Below, one piece after another: positions 42,993 through 50,107 of a stretch of DNA of 64,000 nt. Position 1 is the first letter of the stretch. Each line of letters starts with the position of its first letter. Source of the stretch: Henriciella sp. (lineage in GTDB: Bacteria; Pseudomonadota; Alphaproteobacteria; Caulobacterales; Hyphomonadaceae); NCBI RefSeq assembly GCF_029937755.1, contig NZ_JAPYPG010000001.1:248001-312000 (forward strand). Direction: 5' to 3'. Under the pieces are notes generated by a model. The model ran no database searches. It was not told the origin of the DNA and saw only the letters and a list, made by a program, of their open reading frames with translations. The position numbers and the translations under genes are program-made.

Positions 42993-44486
42993 ATGACAAA
43001 AGCGCTTCTCATCTTCCCCCACCAGCTCTTTGCCCACCATCCCGGCCTCGACAAGCGCCCGGATCGGATCCTGCTCATCGAGGACAATCTCTTCTTCGGG
43101 GATCGCCAGTATCCATTACAGTTTCACAAGCAGAAGCTGTGGCTGCACCGGGCGTCCATGGCGCGCTACATGACGCGGCTCCAGCCGCTCAAACCGCAAG
43201 CCGAACTTGTCCGCCACCGGCCCGGACAGGCGCTGCTGAAGCCCACCATCGCCCGGCTCAAAAAAGACGGCGTCACCGAGGTCATCACTTGCGACCCGGT
43301 TGATTTCATTCTGGAAAAACGGCTGCGCACCTATTGCAAGGCCGAGGAGCTCGACCTCACCCTGATCAACACGCCCATGTTCCTGAATACGCCGGGCGAG
43401 AACCGGGCCTGGCGGGAAGATCACAAATCCTGGTTCCAGGCGGAATTCTACAAGGCGCAGCGGCGGAAATTCGACGTGCTGATGGAGGGGGACAAACCGG
43501 CCGGCGGGCAATGGAGCTTTGACGACGAGAACCGCAAGAAAGTCCCGAAGAACCTACAGGATGCGGTACCGCAGCTGCGCCCGCGCGACCCTGACGAGGT
43601 AGAGGAAGAAGCCCGCCGTTCGGTGCTCGCAGATTTCCCCGACAATCCCGGTTCACTGGATGAGCTTTACTGGCCGACCAGCCATGAGGCCGCCGAAAGC
43701 TGGCTCGGGCATTTCCTGCATGAGCGGTTTGCGCGCTTCGGGCCCTATGAAGATGCGATCCTCGAAGGCGAAAGCCTGCTCTGGCATGCCGCCATCACGC
43801 CGATGCTCAATATCGGCCTGCTGAGCCCGAAACTGGTGCTCGATGCGGCGATTTCCTTTATTGAAAACAAGGACATCCCCATGAACTCGGCCGAAGGGTT
43901 CATCCGGCAGGTGATCGGCTGGCGGGAGTTCATGCGCGCCACTTATGAAGACCTCTCCGTGCCGATGCGGACCACCAATCACTGGGGCCATGACCGCCCC
44001 CTGCCCGCCTCCTTCTGGACCGGCGAGACCGGCATTCCGCCCATCGACGACACGATAAAAAGGGTCCTGAAAACAGGCTATTGCCATCATATCGAGCGGC
44101 TGATGGTGCTCGGCGGCTTCATGTTCGTCTGCGAGGTGGACCCCGATCACATCTATCGCTGGTTCATGGAGATGTTCGCCGACTCCTATGACTGGGTGAT
44201 GGTGCCGAACGCTTATGCGATGAGCCAGCATGCCGATGGCGGCCGGATCACGACAAAGCCTTATTTTTCAGGGTCTTCCTACATTCGGAAGATGAGCAAT
44301 CACGCCCGCGGCGACTGGTGCGATGTATGGGACGGGCTCTACTGGCGCTGGATCTGGAAGCATCGCGAGGCGCTTTCCGGCCATCCGCGCTGGGCGATGA
44401 TGGTCTCCATGGCCGAGAAGATGGACACGGCGAAGCGGGAGAAGCATCTCAAGACAGCGGCGGATTTTCTGCGCGGTTTCCACTAA
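42993..44486 (+). CDS. Cryptochrome/photolyase-related protein (PhrB/FeS-BCP branch)
   Basis: 497 residues. N-terminal Rossmann antenna domain (LLIFPHQLFAHHP, HRASMARY) and C-terminal FAD domain: RQVIGWREFMRATY, GYCHHIERLMVLGGF, PNAYAMSQHADGG, KPYFSGSSYIRKMS. These place it in the prokaryotic (6-4) photolyase / iron-sulfur cryptochrome branch. In that branch four cysteines bind a [4Fe-4S] cluster; here the last block reads SNHARGDWCDVWDGLYW with one cysteine, and the earlier conserved Cys position shows PPIDDTI. A role in DNA photorepair or light sensing is by family. Confidence 0.88.
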   Translation: MTKALLIFPHQLFAHHPGLDKRPDRILLIEDNLFFGDRQYPLQFHKQKLWLHRASMARYMTRLQPLKPQAELVRHRPGQALLKPTIARLKKDGVTEVITCDPVDFILEKRLRTYCKAEELDLTLINTPMFLNTPGENRAWREDHKSWFQAEFYKAQRRKFDVLMEGDKPAGGQWSFDDENRKKVPKNLQDAVPQLRPRDPDEVEEEARRSVLADFPDNPGSLDELYWPTSHEAAESWLGHFLHERFARFGPYEDAILEGESLLWHAAITPMLNIGLLSPKLVLDAAISFIENKDIPMNSAEGFIRQVIGWREFMRATYEDLSVPMRTTNHWGHDRPLPASFWTGETGIPPIDDTIKRVLKTGYCHHIERLMVLGGFMFVCEVDPDHIYRWFMEMFADSYDWVMVPNAYAMSQHADGGRITTKPYFSGSSYIRKMSNHARGDWCDVWDGLYWRWIWKHREALSGHPRWAMMVSMAEKMDTAKREKHLKTAADFLRGFH

Positions 44487-44679
44487 ATCCGGTGGGGGAT
44501 GAGGGGTGGGATGAATGGCCGGACTCGACACTCCGAAAACGTACCGAAACCGTTCCAATTCCAGCCCACTTTCAGCCCAGAAATTTTATGGCCTGGCTGA
44601 AGCGCGATTTTTTTCATCCGCCCCGGGGTGGGGCTGGGTTATAAAGCGGCGTGGTTCGCAAGGTGTTGATCAACTCTCC

Positions 44680-45111
44680 TCACCACCACCACTTCACCGG
44701 ATACCGCGCGTCTAGCGCTTCGCGCAGGTCCTTGTCATCGCGGGTGTAGGTAATGTTGGTGCAGGAATTGGTCTGGAGGGTTCCGTCGCCTGCGCGGTAG
44801 GCGAGGACAAGCTGGGGCTTGCCCGTCTGGAACCGCAGGCCACAGGCCGCAGATGAGAGAAGGTGCGAGACCTCGAGCGTCGGCGCATCCGGCCCGGTAT
44901 AGCTGCGCCAGACGGTGAAGCGCGTGCGATAGGTCTCGCCAGGATCGTCGGACATGGTCGCCGGGATCATCTCGTCGGCCACGCCGAAGAAGGCGACCTC
45001 GGTCTCGGCGATTTTCTCCTCCACCGTATCATAAGCCATGCAGGAGCAGGCCTCTGCAGCCACGGGCATGGCGCCAAGCGCCGCGAGCAGGAGGAGCGGT
45101 TTCAGTCTCAT
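44680..45111 (-). CDS. Secreted protein with TIMP/NTR-like domain
   Basis: 143 residues. The signal peptide (MRLKPLLLLAALGAMPVAAEA) is followed at once by CSC, so the mature chain starts with a Cys-x-Cys as in TIMPs. Then EVAFFGVADEMIP, FTVWRSYTGPDAPTLEVSHLLSSAACGLRF and LQTNSCTNITYT follow the bacterial NTR pattern, with two further cysteines available to pair with the N-terminal two. Eukaryotic TIMPs inhibit metalloproteases through that N-terminal Cys; whether bacterial ones do is unknown. A lone gene before the SRP RNA. Confidence 0.75.
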   Translation of the reverse strand: MRLKPLLLLAALGAMPVAAEACSCMAYDTVEEKIAETEVAFFGVADEMIPATMSDDPGETYRTRFTVWRSYTGPDAPTLEVSHLLSSAACGLRFQTGKPQLVLAYRAGDGTLQTNSCTNITYTRDDKDLREALDARYPVKWWW

Positions 45112-45148
45112 CTGAGCGACTGTAACCGGTTTCGATTTTTGAGAAAGC

Positions 45149-45242
45149 GGAGACTGGACAGTGACCCGAAGCGAAACTCGTTAGGGCTGCTTCGTTCCCG
45201 ACCTGACCCGGTTGGCGAGGACTTCGTCCACCGCCAGCCTCC
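45149..45242 (-). ncRNA. ffs: Signal recognition particle RNA, small (4.5S) type
   Basis: On the minus strand the conserved SRP domain IV is clear: GGTCAGGTCGGGAACGAAGC followed by AGCC, with the asymmetric and symmetric internal loops. The ends pair: GGAGGCTGG (45242-45234) with CCAGTCTCC (45157-45149). Length is about 94 nt, boundaries uncertain by a few bases. It has no Alu domain, as expected for this bacterial group. It scaffolds Ffh for co-translational protein targeting. Downstream it runs into a T-rich stretch. Confidence 0.93.
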
Positions 45243-45250
45243 TTATTCCC

Positions 45251-45279
45251 CATATCGCGTTTTGAAAGCGGGGTGACAA
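45251..45279 (-). promoter_or_regulatory. Candidate promoter of the SRP RNA
   Basis: On the minus strand TTGTCA (45279-45274) and GATATG (45256-45251) are 17 bases apart, and the RNA starts 9 bases after the -10. It lies in the divergent region before nudC. Confidence 0.5.
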
Positions 45280-45307
45280 GGGGCCGATTGCTGCTAGGTG
45301 TCGGGGC

Positions 45308-46237
45308 ATGACGAGCCAGAACAACAATTCCGACTATATTCCGCTTGGGAGCCGCCCGATCGACCGGGCCGGCCATCACCGGACTGACACTGCCTGGCTG
45401 GAGGCTGCCTTTGCGCGCGATGACGTGCTGGTGCTGATGCTCCACAAGGGCCTGCCGCTGGTTTCGCCCGCCGGCGGGCTGGTCTGGCTGGGGCCTGAAG
45501 CCGCCAAGGTCGCGCCCGATGCGCGCCGGCTCTTCCTCGGGCTGGACCGCAATGACACGCCGATCTTCGCGTTGGGCCTGCCTGACGGGTTCGAGCTTGA
45601 AGGGTCGCTCATCGCGGGCACGGGTGAGTTCATGGATTTCCGCATGGCGATCGGCAAGCTCGGGGAGCTGGAGATGAACCTCGCCTCCACCGCGCGCTCG
45701 ATCTTCGAGTGGCACAAGTCGCACCGCTTCTGCGCGCGCTGCGGCGCCGAGAGCGATTCGACCGAGGCGGGCTGGAAGCGTATCTGCCCGGAGTGCTCGG
45801 CCGAGCATTTCCCGCGTACCGACCCTGTCGCGATCATGCTGGCGGTGTCCGGCGACAAGTGCCTGCTGGGGCGCCAAAAGATGTGGCCGCAGGGGATGTG
45901 GAGCTGCCTGGCCGGCTTCATCGAGCCGGGCGAGACGCTCGAACAGGGGGCCGCGCGCGAGCTGCATGAGGAGGCGGGCATTCTCTGCCATCCGGCGAAT
46001 GCGGAATACCTGTTCTGCCAGCCCTGGCCGTTTCCCTCGTCCCTGATGATCGGGATGCTGCTGCCGGCGGAGAATGAGGACATCACCATCGATCCGCACG
46101 AGCTGGAAGCTGCCCGCTGGGTGACGCGTCAGGAAGCGCGCGACATTCTCGCCGGCGAGCATCCGGAAATCTTCGCGCCACCGCCCTTCGCCGTGGCCCA
46201 CCACATCCTCAAGGAATGGGCGGAGCGAGACAGTTAG
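45308..46237 (+). CDS. nudC: NAD(+) diphosphatase NudC
   Basis: 309 residues. N-terminal domain, zinc ribbon C-x2-C-x14-C-x2-C (RFCARCGAES...ICPECSAEH), Nudix box with GFIEPGETLEQGAARELHEE then AGI, and the NADH-specific array CQPWPFPSSLMIG. It hydrolyses NAD(H) to NMN(H) and AMP and can remove NAD caps from RNA. It is divergent from the SRP RNA and single. Confidence 0.95.
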   Translation: MTSQNNNSDYIPLGSRPIDRAGHHRTDTAWLEAAFARDDVLVLMLHKGLPLVSPAGGLVWLGPEAAKVAPDARRLFLGLDRNDTPIFALGLPDGFELEGSLIAGTGEFMDFRMAIGKLGELEMNLASTARSIFEWHKSHRFCARCGAESDSTEAGWKRICPECSAEHFPRTDPVAIMLAVSGDKCLLGRQKMWPQGMWSCLAGFIEPGETLEQGAARELHEEAGILCHPANAEYLFCQPWPFPSSLMIGMLLPAENEDITIDPHELEAARWVTRQEARDILAGEHPEIFAPPPFAVAHHILKEWAERDS

Positions 46238-46656
46238 GGCGGCGCCCTCAAGGAGGAATCACTCGGCAGGGTTGTATCCGCAACGGCCAGCCAGCGCGCC
46301 GGGACCGACGTCTCCGCAGGCGCCATCTTCTTACACGTCGAGAGCGATAAAACTGTAGCCGGCATTGCACAGACGCTTGGGGCAAGGCACGGGGCGGACA
46401 CGCTTTCAAGGCCCCCTCCGCAGTGGCAGGAATCCGGACAGTCTTTTCACGTAAAAAAGACACGCCTGCCGGAGGCTATGCAGGTGGAGAAAAACGCTTC
46501 GGCCGGAGCGAAAAACTGGGCCTGAGGGACACTCTTTCGCGCCACAGATCGACGCCTCCCACAAAAGTAAAGGCCCTGCACAGAGGGGATGTGCAGGGCC
46601 TTTGAAGACCGGTTGGGATAGCGGGACTGGGTGAGGGGAGGAGGGAATTTGCCCCG
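46238..46656. other. 419-bp region without a supported gene, rich in hairpins
   Basis: No frame with a believable start and protein was found. Three structures are visible: a GTCTTTT/AAAAGAC-type hairpin at 46441-46461; a compact CGCTTCGGCCGGAGCG hairpin (46495-46510) followed on the minus strand by TTTTT; and a perfect 13-bp stem terminator (46569-46603). The minus-strand stop of the YHS gene lies at 46657. The two minus-strand terminator-like hairpins 60 bases apart leave room for a small RNA, which is speculation. Confidence 0.4.
46569..46603 (-). terminator. Terminator downstream of the YHS/DoxX unit
   Basis: A perfect 13-bp stem (AAAGGCCCTGCAC 46569-46581 with GTGCAGGGCCTTT 46591-46603) and a 9-base loop. 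T-rich sequence follows on the minus strand (TTTACTTTTG), so it closes the YHS gene transcript; the ends are symmetric enough to act both ways. Confidence 0.85.
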
Positions 46657-47112
46657 CTATTTCAACACCGCCGGCCAGTTCGTATTACCCTGTTCAATGA
46701 ACTGCGCACGGTTTAGTTCCCAGCGTTCCTGAATTTTTTTATTATAATTGAGGTAGAGCTTTCCATCGACGATCTGCCAGTGGTCGGGATCGCCCTTCGC
46801 GGTATCTCCCTGCGCGACAGCCCAGGCACAATAGCCGCCAAATTGCGGTGCGTATTTTTCCGGATCAGCGCGGAATGTTTCGAGGTTCTCCGCACTCGAG
46901 AAACGCCATTCCGCGCCCTCGTACTGCATGGAGAATTCCTTCTTCCCCTCCACCGGCTCGCCCTCTGTAAAATAGGCGACCGGATCGTATCCGCCGACGG
47001 CGGTGTTGGAGAAGAGGCCGGTATAAACCGGCTTCTTGTCGGCATGCGCGGGCGCAGCCGCGCCGAAGGTTAATACACTCATAACGAGTGCAGCGAGGAT
47101 GGTGCGGATCAT
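46657..47112 (-). CDS. Secreted YHS-domain protein
   Basis: 151 residues with a signal peptide (cleaved at AHADK). The YHS core is GGYDPVAYFTEGEPVEGKKE, YEGAEWRFSSAENLETFRAD, PEKYAPQFGGYCAWAV. The single cysteine is in GGYC. YHS proteins are linked to metal handling, but this periplasmic type is not characterised. It overlaps the DoxX-like gene (ATGA), so the two are coupled: probably a redox or metal-stress pair, controlled by the divergent LysR regulator (inferred). Confidence 0.88.
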   Translation of the reverse strand: MIRTILAALVMSVLTFGAAAPAHADKKPVYTGLFSNTAVGGYDPVAYFTEGEPVEGKKEFSMQYEGAEWRFSSAENLETFRADPEKYAPQFGGYCAWAVAQGDTAKGDPDHWQIVDGKLYLNYNKKIQERWELNRAQFIEQGNTNWPAVLK

Positions 47113-47642
47113 TGGAAGGCCTCCTTTGGCGCGTGCGGGTGCTTATGTGTTGTGGCTGAAACGCTGCCAGCCGGCAGGAAGGTGACCGCAAGCCCCTTCC
47201 CGATCGCTGCGAGTTCGTGCCTCCGGATGACGATAAGGCCGATGGAGGTCAGCCAGACCGTGCAGGCCATGAAGAAGAGCCCGCCGCCATCATTGTTCGG
47301 GTCTACCCCAAGCGGCGTCCAGAGATGGAAGTTCACCGCCCCGCTCATCACGGCCAGCGCGATCACCGCGCCGACGGCCTGAATGCGGCGAAGGGCCGGA
47401 TGGATACCGATGAGCAGCAGCGTCGCGGCGAACAGCTCGGCCGTGCCGATCACATACTGGCTGAACAGCCCGGTCTGGGCGAACAGGCCGTCCGCGCCGA
47501 AGCTGGCCGCCCAGGCATCGAGCTTGCCGAAGATCACCTGCGTCTCAGGCGCATTGGTGAATTTGAAGCGCAAGCTGTCGAGAAAAACGAGCGAGGCGAT
47601 GAGAGCTATGGCATGTGGAAGCCAGGTCTTCAGTCTTGTCAT
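47109..47642 (-). CDS. DoxX-like membrane protein
   Basis: 177 residues from MTRLKTWLPHAIALIASLVF with AGGGGA upstream; an extension to 47696 lacks such a site. Four hydrophobic segments, with SLRFKFTNAPETQVIFGKLD, FSQYVIGTAELFAATLLLIG and MSGAVNFHLW, match DoxX/DUF417-type four-helix membrane proteins. The tail has a short His-rich stretch (TTHKHPHAPKE). The family includes quinol-oxidase subunits and components of redox stress systems. Confidence 0.82.
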   Translation of the reverse strand: MTRLKTWLPHAIALIASLVFLDSLRFKFTNAPETQVIFGKLDAWAASFGADGLFAQTGLFSQYVIGTAELFAATLLLIGIHPALRRIQAVGAVIALAVMSGAVNFHLWTPLGVDPNNDGGGLFFMACTVWLTSIGLIVIRRHELAAIGKGLAVTFLPAGSVSATTHKHPHAPKEAFQ

Positions 47643-47723
47643 GGGTTGCGTCCCCTTCTTTGCTGTGGCGGCAGAGATACGCTTCCGCAGCGTCACGTGC
47701 GATGCACGCCTGCGTGATGCCGC

Positions 47724-47737
47724 TCACATTCCAGTGA
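47724..47737. promoter_or_regulatory. Possible LysR-type binding site
   Basis: TCACATTCCAGTGA (TCAC-N6-GTGA) is a dyad in the 179-bp region between the DoxX-like gene and the LysR-type gene, about 85 bases from each start. It is a visual match to the general LysR inverted-repeat layout only. Confidence 0.3.
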
Positions 47738-47821
47738 ACAGATCTTGGCGCGCCACCCCCTCGAAACCCTGGCCGCTGCGCCCTATATCCGGCAGTATCG
47801 GGCCAGAGTGGGAGGCATGCC

Positions 47822-48739
47822 ATGGACCGGCTGGACGCAATGCGGCTCTTCATAAGGGTCGCTGATACGGGAAGCTTTTCGAAAGCGGCCGCCGATCTCG
47901 ATATCGGCCAGCCCACCGTCTCGCGCCGCATACAGGACCTTGAGGCGCAGCTTGGCGCCGACCTCTTCCTGCGGACGACACGCGCGCTCAGCCTGACCGA
48001 GGCCGGCGAGAAATTCTATGCGCGCGCCCGCTCCATCCTGTCGGATTTCGAGGAGGCCGAGGCGGAAGTGCGCGGTCTCGACAATGAGCCCTTCGGCCAG
48101 CTGCGCATTACCGTGCCGCACTCGCTTTCGCGTGTCGTGATTGCGCCTGCGCTCGCCAGCTTCATGCGGCAGTATCCGGATCTCTCGCTCGATGTGATTT
48201 CCGACGACACGTATACAGACATTGTCCAGGAGGGCGTCGATCTTGCCTTCCGGCTGGGCGATCTCGCCGATTCCAGCCTGATGGCCAAGCGGATCGCCGT
48301 GACGCCGCGCAGCCTATGGGCTTCGCCCATCTATGCCGCGCAGATGTCAGCCATTGAAAGCCCGGCTGACTTGCCGCCCCAGGACGCCCTGCACCTGCGC
48401 CACAAGTCCGCCACCCATTCCAATTGGGTGCTGACCCATATGACCCGCGGCAACCGGGTTGAGCTGCGTGTCGATGGCCGCTTCCGCGCCTCCTCCGGCG
48501 ACATGCTGATCCAGGCCGCGCAGGACGGGCTCGGCTACATTCTCGCGCCTGACTGGCTGGTCTGCGAGAAGGTGCGTAGCGGAGACCTCGTTCGCCTCCT
48601 GCCGGACTGGGAAGCCGACGCCCTGCCGCTGCATGTGGTCTGGTCCGGCGGCAAGCTGAAAGGCAAGGCCCGCCTGCTGGCCGACCACATCACCGAAGCG
48701 ATGAAGGCCCAGGAACTGAGCAAGAAGGAAGTGGCGTGA
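47822..48739 (+). CDS. LysR-family transcriptional regulator
   Basis: 305 residues. N-terminal winged helix MDRLDAMRLFIRVADTGSFS, AAADLDIGQPTVSRRIQDLE, then LGADLFLRTTRALSLTEAGE; the effector domain (about 90-295) is of the CrgA/YhjC-like subgroup (LRITVPHSLSRVVIAPALASF, VDLAFRLGDLADSSLMAKRI). It likely controls the divergent DoxX-YHS genes and itself. The inducer is unknown. Confidence 0.93.
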   Translation: MDRLDAMRLFIRVADTGSFSKAAADLDIGQPTVSRRIQDLEAQLGADLFLRTTRALSLTEAGEKFYARARSILSDFEEAEAEVRGLDNEPFGQLRITVPHSLSRVVIAPALASFMRQYPDLSLDVISDDTYTDIVQEGVDLAFRLGDLADSSLMAKRIAVTPRSLWASPIYAAQMSAIESPADLPPQDALHLRHKSATHSNWVLTHMTRGNRVELRVDGRFRASSGDMLIQAAQDGLGYILAPDWLVCEKVRSGDLVRLLPDWEADALPLHVVWSGGKLKGKARLLADHITEAMKAQELSKKEVA

Positions 48740-48750
48740 GGGGTAAGAAA

Positions 48751-49992
48751 TCAGTCTGATGTCGCAGGTACGTTGATAGCGACGTCCTTGCCATTTCTCA
48801 CGACAACCAGGTCTGCAGATTTCGAGGAATCAAATTCATCCGCCAACCACAGGGCTTTTTCACAGCGGCTGGCCTCATCGTCAGGCACCAGCGACATGCC
48901 GTTAGCGCTTTTAACCACATCCCCGAACTCAAGCCCGGCCTTGGCGGCTTCACTCTTTTCAAACACCTGAGCCACCGTCGCCTCGTCCTCCACAAACATC
49001 ACGCTGTACCCACTGGCCGCTTTTTTGGGGATTGGTGCGGCTCTCGGCTCCAAGATAAAGCGCTTGCCCGGATAATCGAGGGTGACGGTGTAGGAGGACA
49101 GGAGACCGGCTCCGATCAGGCTTGGCGGGACCGACCTTGAAACTGCGCGAAGCGGGCCGGTCTTGTGCGACCCGAGAGTCAGTCCTTTGAGCTCAATGCT
49201 ATTCAACGCCATTGCCTCACCCTTTCCGCCAGCGGATACGCCTTCTATGCCTCGTCCCGTGCGCCTTGAACGGGAGACCGTCGCCTTCTTCATGGCTGGA
49301 GCGTTCATTGCCTTTTCAAACAGGCTAACCGCTTCTGAGCTGCCCGTATCGAAGAGCGCCTTGTCTTCAAGTCTTCCAATTGCGTAGTCCACAATGGGCG
49401 CGTGCGGGTAGCCAAAATCATGAAGCGCGGTGCTGGATGCGGTATCCGCGATACCGAGATCATGAGCACTTTCCGCGATACGGATTTCCTGCGCCTCAAG
49501 ATCGACTTGCCAGACGCTTCCCGGAAAGATTTCGGAACCGAGGATGCCATCCTTGATGAAACAGGACCCAAGCGAAAGTCTCGAAAAGTCGAAGATGAGC
49601 ACCGGAACGTGCTGAAACTCGACATCCCCCAGGACGAGGGACTCGACAACGGCGACATCCATTCTCACCTGCGTGCCATTGGCATCAACACCGGTATTCT
49701 GCCCGACGATCTCGAGCTCAAGGCTGTTGGCCAGCTGACGGGAGAGAATGGTCGGTGACCCCGTATCAAAGACCATACGGGCGTCCTTGTCATTCACCGA
49801 CGCGTTGAGAAGAAGTTTTCCGGCCTTTACGTCAATCGGTACAGTGGTCAGGCGAGTTTCACGCTCGACGTCAATCGGCGCGGAAAAGACAGCCCCCAGA
49901 TCGGGCTGCTGTCCAATCGCCTGCAGGCTGAACATCTTGCAAGCGACAAGGCCAAGCGCAGCGGCTTTAACGTGTCTCATTCGAGGTCGCAT
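48751..49992 (-). CDS. Secreted aspartic protease with two D-T-G motifs and a C-terminal PDZ domain
   Basis: About 413 residues. The N-terminal segment (MRPRMRHVKAAALGLVACKM) fits a signal peptide; ATGs at 50010 and 49980 are alternatives, and AGGAG is closest to 49992. Catalytic motifs are MVFDTGSPTILS and ALFDTGSSEAVSL, so both halves of the protease are in one chain. A PDZ-like domain (about 325-405: FEKSEAAKAGLEFGDVVKSANG) should bind a peptide tail or dock substrates. The pairing resembles retropepsin-like proteins with PDZ. Substrate unknown, envelope location inferred. Confidence 0.85.
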   Translation of the reverse strand: MRPRMRHVKAAALGLVACKMFSLQAIGQQPDLGAVFSAPIDVERETRLTTVPIDVKAGKLLLNASVNDKDARMVFDTGSPTILSRQLANSLELEIVGQNTGVDANGTQVRMDVAVVESLVLGDVEFQHVPVLIFDFSRLSLGSCFIKDGILGSEIFPGSVWQVDLEAQEIRIAESAHDLGIADTASSTALHDFGYPHAPIVDYAIGRLEDKALFDTGSSEAVSLFEKAMNAPAMKKATVSRSRRTGRGIEGVSAGGKGEAMALNSIELKGLTLGSHKTGPLRAVSRSVPPSLIGAGLLSSYTVTLDYPGKRFILEPRAAPIPKKAASGYSVMFVEDEATVAQVFEKSEAAKAGLEFGDVVKSANGMSLVPDDEASRCEKALWLADEFDSSKSADLVVVRNGKDVAINVPATSD

Positions 49993-50053
49993 CCTTCTCC
50001 TGATAAACATCTCGACGCTATCGCGTCTGTCACGCTGACGTCAGCTCAAAAAA

Positions 50054-50084
50054 AACGGCCCCGCAGGGATGCTGCAGGGCCGTT
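50054..50084 (-). terminator. Terminator of the DUF885 gene
   Basis: AACGGCCC (50054-50061) pairs with GGGCCGTT (50077-50084), extended by a GCAG/CTGC inner stem. On the minus strand it is followed by TTTTTT. It lies 23 bases past the stop of the DUF885 gene. Confidence 0.9.
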
Positions 50085-50107
50085 CATTATTCTGAGGGCG
50101 TCAGCGA

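Noticed and set aside
46248-46463. 71-codon minus-strand frame after nudC
   Set aside because: Highly Arg-rich and without start signals; looks like non-coding GC-rich sequence.
46423-46605. 60-codon plus-strand frame with a GTG start near nudC
   Set aside because: It runs through a perfect terminator stem, has no ribosome binding site and an implausible Arg/Lys/Gly composition.
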